Of a stretch of DNA of 64,000 nucleotides, positions 27,044 to 34,939 are shown one piece after another (the first letter of the stretch is position 1; the number at the start of each line of letters is the position of its first letter). The notes beneath the pieces are model-generated. The model had not been told where the DNA came from and ran no database searches. It saw only the letters and a program-made list of their open reading frames with translations. The stretch is taken from the NCBI RefSeq assembly GCF_900162615.1, contig NZ_FUFN01000010.1:1184149-1248148 (forward strand), read 5' to 3'. This DNA is from Virgibacillus proomii. Lineage in GTDB: Bacteria; Bacillota; Bacilli; Bacillales; Amphibacillaceae. The position numbers and the translations under genes were made by a program.

Positions 27044-27298
27044 ATTGTGCAAAGAAGAAATCATTTTGGCTGGCTTTAGTTCCTGCAATTATATTGTTGG
27101 TACAAATTGTTGCGGGTTGGTTCGATATATAATATTGCTGCTGATTTTATTAACACAGAAGCTACTAAATTTATTAATGCTGTTTTCGCTGTTCTAGTTA
27201 TTTTGGGTATTGTTAATGACCCAACAACAGCTGGTTTAAACGATAGTAATCAGGCTTTGAATTATAAAAAGCCTAGAAAGGATAAAGATCGTAATTAA
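27044..27298 (+). pseudogene. phi-LC3-family phage holin, frameshifted
   Basis: AAGGAGGAATTATTGTG is an intact start region. One frame gives KKSFWLALVPAIILLVQIVAGW and another ADFINTEATKFINAVFAVLVILGIVNDPTTAGL; together they are the two-helix phi-LC3 holin with its NDPTT-GLNDS motif. Shifts near 27050 and 27130 break it. Holins make the membrane pore that frees the endolysin, which here lies downstream and is also broken. Confidence 0.75.
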
Positions 27299-27328
27299 GG
27301 TGCTCATATTCATGAGTGCCTTTTTTAT
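27299..27328 (+). terminator. Terminator between holin and endolysin
   Basis: GGTGCTCAT / ATGAGTGCC with G-U pairs, then TTTTTTATC. Confidence 0.55.
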
Positions 27329-27357
27329 CTACAAAAATTCTAAAGGGAGAGGTAGTT

Positions 27358-28289
27358 ATGGGACATATTATTGATATTTCACATCACCAAGCAACATCTA
27401 GTATTAATTATGATAAGCTAGCCAAGCAGGTTGATTTAGCTATCATTCGTACACAATACGGCTCTAATTTAATAGATCGACATTACAAAACCCACCATAG
27501 AGAGTTCCAAAAGCGTGGCGTGATGCGTGGGTTAGAGGTGTTTCTAATAACGATATGGAAGTTGAAGCAACAGACTTTTATAATCGTACAAAGCAATTCA
27601 ACCCTACATTCTGGTTTTTAGATGTGCAAGAACAATCAACGAAGAACATGCGGTCAGGTGTAAAAGCTTTTGCTAAAAAGCTCCGTTCTTTAGGTGCTAA
27701 AAAGGTTGGCGTTTATATTGCGCATCACTTGTATACTAAGTTTAATTTAGATATGAGGGATTTTGATGCTGTATGGATACCTCACTATGGTTCCAACAAC
27801 GGTAAACCTACTAGTAAACCAAAATTTAACTGTGACCTGCACCAATACACAGACTGCGGTCGATTAAATGGCTACTCGGCGAATTTAGACTTAAATCAAA
27901 TTATTAACAATAAATCATTGTCTTACTTCACGGATGGTAAACAAGCACCTAAAAAATCTAGTAACAAAAAGAAAAGTACATCAAAAGTATAAACAGTTAA
28001 ATCTGGCGACATATTAAGCGGAATTGCAAAACGTTATGAAACAACCGTAAACAAGCTAGCGCAGATTAACGGTATAAAGAACCCTAATAAGATTTATCCT
28101 GGACAGAAAATCAAAGTAACAGGTTTTCCTGCCAAAAAATCCAGTAAAAGATACCACACTGTTAAAAGTGGTGATACGGTTAGTGAACTAGCTGTTAAAT
28201 ACAGCAGCACGCAGAAACAAATTCAAAAGTGGAATAAGCTTTCCAATCCAAATAAAATTTACGTTGGTCAGAAATTGAGGGTTAAATGA
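27358..28289 (+). pseudogene. GH25 lysozyme-type endolysin with two LysM domains, broken
   Basis: GGGAGAGGTAGTT precedes the ATG. The GH25 start MGHIIDISHHQATSSINYDKL and YGSNLIDRHYKTHHREFQKRG are in one frame; a shift near 27530 moves to DMEVEATDFYNRTKQFNPTF, FWFLDVQEQS, GVYIAHHLYTKF and LHQYTDCGRLNGYSANLDLNQI. TAC appears changed to TAA at 27990-27992; beyond it two LysM repeats follow in frame (TVKSGDILSGIAKRYETTVN and HTVKSGDTVSELAVKYSSTQ, ends KLRVK). So a phage endolysin of about 305 residues is inactivated twice. Confidence 0.8.
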
Positions 28290-28464
28290 TAATGTTATTA
28301 TGTGAAGTATATGTATTTCCTCCAAAAACAAAGTCTATAATCATTAGTAAAGTTGATTTTCCTATAGAGTTTGATCCTTCGTCATCCCCTAACACAACAT
28401 TCAAACCCTTGTGAAATCTTATGGGGCCCTCTAGGAATATTTTACTTTCTATCCTTGTTAACAA
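28282..28464 (-). pseudogene. ABC-three-component system DUF2326-type ATPase, N-terminal fragment
   Basis: The minus-strand TTG at 28464 starts MLTRIESKIF..., followed by a P-loop GDDEGSNSIGKSTLLMIIDFVFGG. These are the first 60 residues of the SMC/RecN-like ATPase (DUF2326 family) of ABC-three-component anti-phage systems, whose usual length is over 500. The rest is lost at a junction with the endolysin 3' end. Confidence 0.65.
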
Positions 28465-28563
28465 ATAAAACAACTCCTCTAACAAAATCTACTTCGATGA
28501 CATCAAGTAGGTATAATACGTCAAGTGAATAAATGAATTCATCTATTTCATCAAAATTATCTT
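28442..28563 (-). pseudogene. Remnant of an ABC-3C middle component
   Basis: Minus-strand frame DEIDEFIYSLDVLYLLDVIEVD..GVVLFVNKDRK overlaps the start of the ATPase, as middle components do. It is short, has no start of its own, and appears fused by deletion to the truncated HNH gene. Confidence 0.45.
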
Positions 28564-29057
28564 GAGTGTTTTTTTAGACATCCATTCAGTAAGTTGCTCA
28601 TCCAGTCTTAAAGCATTCATTCCTAATTGTGTAGATACATCTATCTCAAAGTCTTCAACTAGTTTCGTAATTACTTCTTTAATTTCTGTTTCTATTTGAT
28701 AATCCCTGTATTTGCCTCTTATTTCATTTTTACTTAGTAAATTTTTTTTGATATTAAACAACTTTCTGTATCCCTTAACTGTTCTAGGATATCAAACATC
28801 TTATGGCAATCTCTACATAAAGCAATAATGTTATTCAAATGATTGACATCATCATGTAGTTTCTTTTCATTCTTTAATAATTCTTTTTCCTCGTCAGAAG
28901 GGTTTAATGGATATATATGAGCTCCCTCAAATAATTTATGTTGCTTTCCTTGTTTTTTATACATTAGAGACTTTGCGCATAACGGGCACATATTTTCAAC
29001 TTCTGCAAGAAGAGAGGCACTTTCATTAGAAGTTAATTTTTTTCTTTTTTGTTTCAT
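28543..29057 (-). pseudogene. HNH-type ABC-3C effector, frameshifted and truncated
   Basis: ATG at 29057 begins MKQKRKKLTSNESASLLAEV, with a zinc-type HNH nuclease region: CPLCAKSL, FEGAHIYPLN and DVNHLNNIIALCRDCHKMFD. A shift near 28785 then continues into YRKLFNIKKNLLSKNEIRGKYRDYQIETEI and DVSTQLGMNALRLDEQLTEW, the start of the ABC-3C C-terminal helical domain, before deletion. The effector, middle component and ATPase order fits a known anti-phage layout. Inactive as seen. Confidence 0.65.
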
Positions 29058-29173
29058 TTAAAAAACACACCATCCTTAAAGCAAAAGTACTATTTTATCT
29101 TATAATTTATAGTTCGATACTTATACAAAATCCTCTTTTTACCAATAATTTTGCTGTTTTACCCACAACAAAA

Positions 29174-29227
29174 CCACCTCCTATAACCATAATCGAAATG
29201 AGTTACGGGTAGGTGGCATTTTTTATT
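29174..29227 (+). terminator. Terminator-like hairpin
   Basis: CCACCT / AGGTGG outer stem with CTATAAC / GTTACGG inner pairing, then CATTTTTTATTTT. Confidence 0.55.
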
Positions 29228-29415
29228 TTCCATAAACAATTCAATAAATTTTGCGATTTAGTATAACGCAATTCATTAGTGAAATTCATAAAAAGTATTA
29301 TTAAAAAAGTCCTTTCCTTAGAATTATGTAAAATTAAAACCATTTTTTCAAAAATATAGAAAAAAGTAAAATAATAGTATATAATACTAATTAATAAATT
29401 TTTTGGGGGATGGAT

Positions 29416-29979
29416 TTGAGAAAGTTATTTTTATCTTTTATTGTATTTGCATTATTAATTACAAATTTTAGTATTCCTGTAAATGCATCTGAAGCTAACG
29501 TTTATGACGAGAAAGAGGTAGAAGAACTAGCTAATGTATTAGAAATCTTGTTTGACAAGAGCATAGTTTATGGTATTGATGGGGGACCCGTCGGTTACAG
29601 TAGAGGGATTCTTGAAAAAGAATTATCAAAATTTCCTGAGTATATATATCTAATAGACGAATTAGAAAAAGAGGGAGTACTTATAGATGATAATAGATTA
29701 AATCAATCATCTATTCAAATAAGATCCTTAAGAAGAGAAAATCCAAAGTGGGTTAATTACAGCGAACGTTGTATTAGAAAAGGATTAAGTAACGCATTTG
29801 GTCCAGCAGCAATCACAGGAGTTTGGGAAGCTATCAAAGATGGAAATTTTAAAAAAGGCGCAAAGAAATTATTAAAATTAGGTGTAAAGGGTTCTATTCC
29901 GGGAATTATGGCAACAGCAATGTGGGAAGTAAATAAATGTAATTCTAAAGCAAATAAAAAATATAAAAGGTGGTTATAG
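29416..29979 (+). CDS. Secreted bacteriocin-like protein
   Basis: A 187-residue precursor starting at TTG 29416 (GGGGGA 5-8 bases upstream; an ATG at 29410 overlaps the ribosome site). A clean Sec signal is seen (KLFLSFIVFALLITNFSIPVNA, cut after NASEA). The middle is acidic and helical. The C-terminal region starts at WVNYSERCIRKGL and holds a hydrophobic Gly/Ala-rich part (NAFGPAAITGVW, LKLGVKGSIPGIMATAMW), flanked by two cysteines about 56 residues apart, with a very basic end (KANKKYKRW). Two cysteines around a membrane-active hairpin behind a pro-region recall SdpC-type toxins in design, not in sequence. The next gene is a small membrane protein. No known family; toxin role inferred. Confidence 0.55.
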   Translation: MRKLFLSFIVFALLITNFSIPVNASEANVYDEKEVEELANVLEILFDKSIVYGIDGGPVGYSRGILEKELSKFPEYIYLIDELEKEGVLIDDNRLNQSSIQIRSLRRENPKWVNYSERCIRKGLSNAFGPAAITGVWEAIKDGNFKKGAKKLLKLGVKGSIPGIMATAMWEVNKCNSKANKKYKRWL

Positions 29980-29987
29980 GAGGAGCT

Positions 29988-30185
29988 TTGGAAAAAATAA
30001 AATCTTTATTTATAACTTATTTCGTCAGAATTCCGTTTGTATTTTCTATATCTTGGGTAATTTTTGCATATATTCGAGATGATGGTAGTTTGTCTAGTAT
30101 TGTTCCAATAATCGGAGTTTACTACATCATTATGAGTATTTTAGGATATATAACCATTAAAACTGATTTTAAAAATAAAGAATAA
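29988..30185 (+). CDS. Small two-helix membrane protein, candidate immunity protein
   Basis: TTG 29988 has an ideal TAGGAGGAG site 3-6 bases upstream; it starts 8 bases after the toxin-like gene. The product of 65 residues has two membrane helices (FVRIPFVFSISWVIFAYI and IVPIIGVYYIIMSILGYITI) and a charged tail. Tight coupling to a secreted cationic protein suggests it protects the producer. Both genes are intact while almost every neighbour is broken. Family not recognised. Confidence 0.55.
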   Translation: MEKIKSLFITYFVRIPFVFSISWVIFAYIRDDGSLSSIVPIIGVYYIIMSILGYITIKTDFKNKE

Positions 30186-30433
30186 TTCATTGGCTTTTAC
30201 AAAGCTAACAAGAAAATAATTTAAAATTAATTAAGTCTACTCTTACGGGTAGGCTTTTTCTATGGGAACACAGTTACTTTTCCAAAAGAAAAAGCTCTCT
30301 AAGCAAACTAGAGAGCTAAACTATTTAAACAGCTTCTTTAACAGTTTAAAAATATTAAATGTTGTTTTTATTATATACCTTGTTATGGCTGATTTTTTAG
30401 GATTGCGTAACCATACATAGCCTTTAGGCATTT

Positions 30434-30905
30434 TTAAGAGCCAGTGTCGCATCCTATACCGTCGCCGTCTCTATCTAGGTGTTTAGCGTAACCTGGTTCA
30501 CCTCTGTGAATTGGGGCGGCTCCTGCTGCTCGTACAGCAGAACAGTTTTTATAATAAACTGAAGGACTTTCTGGCTTAGGCTCTGGTTTGGGTTGTGGTG
30601 CAGTTTTCTGTGGTTGTGGTTTAGGTTGTTCTTGTTTTTGTTCTTCCCAACCATTAAACCCGTCATCTGTTACATAACCGTTTGATTTCCAAATTGCAAC
30701 TTTGTTATTTTTTGCGCTAGATTCTGCTTTTTCAAATTGGTCTAAGTAACGAGTGTTAGGGATATATGTAAGCCACGCGTGGCAATCCTTCTTTTAACAA
30801 TGTTTCTTGAACAGACTTACCGTCAACGTATACATACGCTAGTAATCTACCGTATTTATCTTTAAGTTCCCCAACATCAAACTCAATTTCTAGATTACCA
30901 CTATT
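30434..30905 (-). pseudogene. Thermonuclease (SNase) with Excalibur domain, truncated and frameshifted
   Basis: Minus strand: LEIEFDVGELKDKYGRLLAY-VYVDGKSVQETLLKEGLPRVAYIY, shift near 30765, NTRYLDQFEKAESSAKNNKV-AIWKSNGYVTDD, a Pro/Lys/Gln linker, and the Excalibur calcium-binding end (NCSAVRAAGAAPIHRGEPGY, HLDRDGDGIGCD). The start of the nuclease domain is missing. Intact relatives (YncB-like) are secreted nucleases that cut DNA and RNA. Confidence 0.75.
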
Positions 30906-30929
30906 AAGGAATACAGCGATTCAGAAAAA

Positions 30930-31339
30930 AGGTAGGGTTAAAACCATATTCAATAGATTCAGGCGATACAGTAGCCAGTGTCACTATAAATAACAAGACT
31001 TATTTTGGAGTGAATTCGAGTATTACAAAAGAATCACAAAAAGCAACTAGAGAATTAAGGCAAAAGTGGCTAAAAGAAGTCCAATGGGTACCGCCTAAAA
31101 AGAATAATCCTAAACATTTGGGACACGTGCAATCCCTGACTCATGCAGAATCACACTCTTTAATAAGGGCGTTTGAAAAACAAGGATTTTTCCTAAAAAG
31201 TTACAATATATGTTGATCGTAAACTTGCAATATATGTCGTGGTGGGCTTTCGGCTTTATTAAAAAGATTAGGCGTAAATGAGTTAGAGATTTTTAGTGAA
31301 GGAAATACAAAACCAGTAATAGTAAAAGCTATAAAATAA
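30930..31339 (+). pseudogene. Deaminase-fold polymorphic-toxin tip, broken
   Basis: One frame reads IDSGDTVASVTINNKTYFGV, KATRELRQKWLKEVQWVPPK and GHVQSLTHAESHSLIRAFEK; after shifts near 31185 and 31220 it continues VTIYVDRKTCNICRGGLSAL and LLKRLGVNELEIFSEGNTKP to TAA 31339. HAE and CNIC (CxxC) are the zinc-site motifs of the cytidine-deaminase fold used as toxin tips (MafB19/YwqJ-like groups). The carrier part (Rhs or LXG) is absent. A broken Imm1 gene follows, its usual partner. Confidence 0.65.
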
Positions 31340-31349
31340 GGAGTTTAAT

Positions 31350-31742
31350 ATGGTTATATACGATGGACCAGTAGGGGATCCTGTTGAAAACCCGACTGAA
31401 ACTTTTGTGAATGAAAAATCTCATATTTAATAAGGACGAAGGTTATTGGAAACAAGGTAGTGGGGATAGTTGATGGTTGCGAGGAAAGATTAATATTCTT
31501 TTATGATGAACCGTATGGATTTTTTATTATGCGACATCCAGATTATTTAGTACCAATTAAATGTTGAAATAAAAACAGTTGAACATTTAGTACGCGGAGA
31601 GCCAATAAGAATACCTACATGTAGTTATGTTGATAGTGAAACAACTTACCGTATAATAAAAGATTTTATCACCTTTAAATCAGTTTCAAATTTTATAGAG
31701 TGGGTCGATTTATACGATATAAACTTTGACCACGGATTTTAA
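31350..31742 (+). pseudogene. Imm1-family immunity protein, broken
   Basis: Starts MVIYDGPVGDPVENPTETF (ATG 31350, AAGGAG upstream). After shifts it reads GNKVVGIVDGCEERLIFFYD, EPYGFFIMRHPDYLVPI, VEIKTVEHLVRGEPIRIPTC and FIEWVDLYDINFDHGF. The GFF...PDYLVP and TVEH..GGEP-type blocks are those of Imm1, the immunity family typical for deaminase toxins. At least three frame breaks. Confidence 0.65.
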
Positions 31743-31864
31743 TTAATTTTACAATTTACGTAAACAAAATAAATACATAAGTATAGCTGGCAACGTTTGC
31801 CTTATGAGTGCATTATTGATGTGTTTATGCATTGATGTACAACTAGGGAAAGAAAGACTATGTT

Positions 31865-31948
31865 TTGAAAGAACAAAGAGAATTAACGGAAGGGGAAAGG
31901 AAACAGTTAAATTATGAGTTAATAGGCGAGATAGAAGTGGAAGAATAG
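31865..31948 (+). CDS. 27-residue charged peptide
   Basis: TTG 31865 follows AGGGAAAGAAAG and encodes a very charged helix (KEQRELTEGERKQLNYELIG, ends EIEVEE). Its stop lies inside a perfect terminator hairpin (31940-31964), which argues that it is a real last gene rather than chance. Function unknown; it may be the tail of a larger lost gene. Confidence 0.35.
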   Translation: MKEQRELTEGERKQLNYELIGEIEVEE

Positions 31949-31970
31949 CAACCTGCTATTCTTCCTTTCA
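31940..31970 (+). terminator. Terminator
   Basis: GAAGAATAGCA / TGCTATTCTTC with ACC loop, then CTTTCAAATTTTA. Confidence 0.7.
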
Positions 31971-32039
31971 AATTTTATGTTGCAAAATATTAGTAGTAAA
32001 GTAATATTTAGTTAAAATGGGGATTGGAGGAAATACTTT

Positions 32040-32758
32040 TGAAGAATTTATTTTAAAAAAACGTGGTTATCTTTTTAGTTATTGCTTTGGTTTTTTCAAG
32101 TTTAACTCCTTTACAAGACACAGTAAGTACGGAAAAAGTAGATGATAGTAGGCAGACTTATATTGATTATCAAACAGAACTTAAAATTACACAGTTAGAA
32201 AATAAGCTAGATCAGTATTTAGAGACAAAAGTACCTTTTACTGAACAAGAGTTTGAAAATATGTCTGATGAAGAACTAGAAGAAGCGGTCAATAAATACT
32301 TTGTTAACAATGATGAATTCTTAAAATTAGAAGAAGAAATGGGTGCTTTGGATACAGGTGATAATACAGAGTTTAAAACAATTGGCCCAGCTATAGTTCC
32401 AATAGGTGCTTTTATTGGGAGATTAGCTCTTAGCCTAATAAGATCTAAAGGGGTAAAAGTTGCTACTAAGTATTTAAAGAAGAGAATAAAAAAAATAGGA
32501 AAGAATTATAAAGTTAAATGGAATGTTAAAAACAAACATGGACAAATAAGAACTTTAGTAAGTGTTATAAGTAAGAAGTCAAAAAAGAAAGATAAAAGGG
32601 TATTTGCTATTGATAATGGGAAAATACCTCTTAGCCCAAAAACAAACCAATGGTTTTGGCATTTTCATGTAGCGCCAAATATATCAGTACATCGCTCTTT
32701 ACGAGTAATAGTACCAAAAAAATATAAACCAGTTAAGGGAAAAACAGTATTATATTAA
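32040..32758 (+). pseudogene. SAR2788-family putative toxin, early stop
   Basis: GGAGGAAATACTT precedes TTG 32040, which reads MKNLF then TAA (32055-32057); the same frame continues NVVIFLVIALVFSSLTPL, a signal-peptide core, and about 210 further residues without a break. GTG 32063 could restart, but has no ribosome site. The mature part has an acidic helical region, a Gly-rich hydrophobic stretch (IGPAIVPIGAFIGRLALSLI), a basic region, and the C-terminal FAIDNGKIPLSPKTNQWFWH then FHVAP block found in SAR2788-type putative toxins. A single base change separates it from an intact gene, so it is recent decay or weakly expressed. Confidence 0.6.
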
Positions 32759-32823
32759 CGATGTTGCACTATTATATAACTAAGTTTTACTAATAATAAA
32801 ACAAGAAAATTTATTAAATTAAA

Positions 32824-32890
32824 AAAAGGAAATCCGAACTATTTTGTTCAAAATTCTTCTAGTAACAATAGTTCGGATTTCCTTTTATTT
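32824..32890. terminator. Bidirectional terminator
   Basis: AAAAGGAAATCCGAACTATT / AATAGTTCGGATTTCCTTTT, a perfect 20-bp stem between the SAR2788-like gene and its convergent neighbour. Confidence 0.85.
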
Positions 32891-33214
32891 TCCAATGTTA
32901 TTTTTTTTTATTTCCTCTATTATATCGATAGGATGCGTTGAATTCTCATCTGTGTCTACACCTGGTTCATTTGTGTAAGGCATACATAGGTTAGCAAACT
33001 TTTCTTCATCTTCTACTAAAGCAACGTAAGTGGTATACCCTTCAAGATCTGATGGGAAAAGATCTGCTTCTCCAATTTTATTTTTTAAAGCTTTATCAAT
33101 TGCATTTTTTAATTCGATTAAACCTTGTTTATTTCCAATGATAAATGATTCCATGTGCCAAGACTCTTGAGCATAAATGTTACAAACACCCAAATGATCC
33201 GTATCAGAAGACAT
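32885..33214 (-). CDS. 109-residue acidic protein, possible immunity partner
   Basis: The minus-strand ATG at 33214 has AAGGGGTGAG upstream. The protein is soluble and acidic, with ESFIIGNKQGLIELKNAIDKA (a common start of small phage- and toxin-associated proteins), YTTYVALVEDEEKFANLCMPYTN and a final EEIKK helix. It is convergent with the SAR2788-like toxin and lies beside attR. An immunity or regulator role is inferred from position only; similar small proteins occur in several toxin neighbourhoods. Confidence 0.55.
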   Translation of the reverse strand: MSSDTDHLGVCNIYAQESWHMESFIIGNKQGLIELKNAIDKALKNKIGEADLFPSDLEGYTTYVALVEDEEKFANLCMPYTNEPGVDTDENSTHPIDIIEEIKKNNIGK

Positions 33215-33397
33215 ACAAACTCACCCCTTAATAATTTTATATAATATTAACAAATATTGATAAAAAAGTAATTAATTAATATAAGTCTTTTCTTTATATT
33301 AAAACAACAAACGTTATTATTCAATTAAAACCAGTAAAAACCAAAAAAACACGTTTTGGTCGGCAGATTGGTCGGCATAAAAACGAATTAAAATAAA

Positions 33398-33430
33398 AAT
33401 GCTGCTCTTGAATTTATCAAGAACAGCATT
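33398..33430 (-). terminator. Terminator of tRNA-Thr
   Basis: Hairpin AATGCTG-TTCTTGA / TCAAGAGCAGCATT on the minus strand followed by T-rich sequence. A diverged copy (CCGCCCTTGA...TCAAAAGCGG) lies left of the left attachment site, so the duplication includes the terminator. Confidence 0.65.
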
Positions 33431-33450
33431 ATATCAATACTTTCCACTAA

Positions 33451-33523
33451 TGCTGGTGAGAGGATTCGAACCTCCGACCCCTTCATTACGAGTGAAGTGC
33501 ACTACCAGCTGTGCTACACCAGC
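33451..33523 (-). tRNA. tRNA-Thr(CGT)
   Basis: Minus strand: acceptor GCTGGTG...CACCAGC plus A, D arm AGCACAGCTGGTAGTGC, anticodon loop CTCGTAA (anticodon CGT, reading ACG), T arm GGAGGTTCGAATCCTC. 73 nt, no encoded CCA. It is the integration site of the prophage remnant. Confidence 0.95.
33457..33494 (+). repeat. Right attachment site within tRNA-Thr
   Basis: 38 bp identical to 26581-26618; identity ends in the anticodon stem-loop, a usual crossover place for tRNA-targeting integrases. Confidence 0.8.
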
Positions 33524-33658
33524 AAAAAATGCTACATGAAATATAATACTCCTATTGAATACTTTCATCAACCCCTATGTATATAATAATAATAATCCTA
33601 AAAAAGGTACTTTTAAGTAAATTCAGATATTATATAGATAATAGATAGGAGGAGTAAA

Positions 33659-33763
33659 ATGCTTACTGTTTTGAACAAGGTAATAATTGGATACAGAGTT
33701 TCAAAGGAAGGCAAGCAGAAATTTTGTTTCAGCAGAATGCCAAGGAAAAGTGGTTTAGCCTAA
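33659..33763 (+). CDS. 34-residue basic peptide, unclear
   Basis: ATG 33659 has ATAGGAGGAGTAAA directly upstream. The product is basic (LTVLNKVIIGYRVSKEGKQK, then FCFSRMPRKSGLA). It lies 124 bases before the broken HprK-like kinase gene. It may be a peptide substrate gene or the start of a frameshifted longer gene, because coding-like sequence continues in other frames to about 33830. Confidence 0.3.
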   Translation: MLTVLNKVIIGYRVSKEGKQKFCFSRMPRKSGLA

Positions 33764-33886
33764 ATAATTTATTATTTTGCAAGGTGGGATCCATCCATCC
33801 TAGAAGAAATGTTTCTAATCAGGCAAGATAGAGTTAATGAAATGGTGATTGGATACGTCAAATTATTGAATAAAAGGAGCATATAT

Positions 33887-34921
33887 ATGAAATCAAAAGT
33901 AACAAGTATGGAGTTCTTGCACTCCAAATTAAATATTTATTCAGATGGGGATGTTAATTTATCTTCTATTTTTGATTTTTTTAGCACTCATCTTATTATA
34001 AAAAATAACAACAAAATTAAGAATAGTCCCTTCTGATATATATTTATATCATTCAAATGAATTAGAAAAAATAACTTTAAAAAGGGAAAGGATGTATGCA
34101 TCAGATTTTTTTACCATTAAAGCAAAAAAAGTCATGTTAAATCATCAAGAATATTTAAGGATTGATCAGACAGGTACCATTATTAGTTTTAGACCCAAAA
34201 AAAAAGAGATTCATATTCAATTACAACAGCAAGTAGACCAAAAAGATGAATTAACAGTAATTGAAATTATTAAAGATTTGGTACTAAGACAAAAAGAAAA
34301 CAATGGAGTGGTTATATTGCATGCCACCTGTGCGTTTAAAAATAATCAAGCTTCAATAATAATCGGTTCAAAAGGAGCTGGAAAATCTACTACGTTACTT
34401 GAGTTTGTTCAGAAATCAGATTATAAATTTATGAGTGGGATAAGACGTTCATATGGATCGAAAATAATACAGTAGTTGCTTCTGGTTGGCCAGATTATCC
34501 ACATTTAGGTTTAGGCACTATTTCAAAATATCCTGAGTTAGTGGAAAAATTAGATTTAAAAGAAAAAATAAAGACTAATATGGAAGATATCTGGTCAAAC
34601 ATAAAATAGCTGTTTCTCCTACTAAATTCAAACAGGTTTTTCCATGACTCCGCCTGGTTTAATTTGTTCGGTAGCTAATATGTATTACCCTAGATTACAT
34701 GACTCTGATTCTTGTGTTTTAGTTAGAAAAGAAAATAAAGCTGAGTTATTATACCGCATGTTGAATCACTTTATAAAGAAGATGGTGATTATTGGAATAA
34801 TTATATCGAATTATCAAAAGTCGGCTTACAAAAGAATAGTAAGGTAATTAATGCTCTAGAGAAATTGGAATCTTATGAAATTGAAGGTAATGGAATTATA
34901 GGTGAGAAAATGATTATATAA
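33887..34921 (+). pseudogene. HPr-kinase-like P-loop protein of RiPP type, multiply frameshifted
   Basis: AAAAGGAGCATATAT precedes the ATG (MKSKVTSMEFLHSKLNIYSD). After a shift near 34030 it reads SDIYLYHSNELEKI and then MYASDFFTIKAKKVMLNHQE, with the P-loop IIIGSKGAGKSTTLLEF near 34350-34400. Further pieces are ENNTVVASGWPDYPHLGLGT (34466-34525), KHKIAVSPTKFKQVFPMT, DSDSCVLVRKENKAELLYRM and GLQKNSKVINALEKLESYEI (ends 34921). The fold is like the HprK C-terminal domain. Such kinases sit in lasso-peptide and related clusters. At least four frame breaks. Confidence 0.55.
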
Positions 34922-34939
34922 GCGCCTTAGATTACGGGG

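Larger units (their letters stand above)
26577..33523. mobile_element. Decayed prophage integrated at tRNA-Thr(CGT)
   Basis: A 38-bp identical direct repeat (26581-26618 and 33457-33494) bounds about 6.9 kb. On the right the repeat is the 3' half of an intact tRNA-Thr gene; on the left only the 3' half and a terminator-like hairpin remain. This is the signature of integration by a tyrosine recombinase at the anticodon loop. Inside are a phage lysis cassette (all broken) and cargo genes. No capsid, tail, replication or intact integrase genes remain, so it is not mobile by itself. Confidence 0.8.

Noticed and set aside
28282..28485. Longer ATPase start at 28485
   Set aside because: The earlier start would put residues before the usual MLTRIES beginning; TTG 28464 matches the family start and has a ribosome site upstream.
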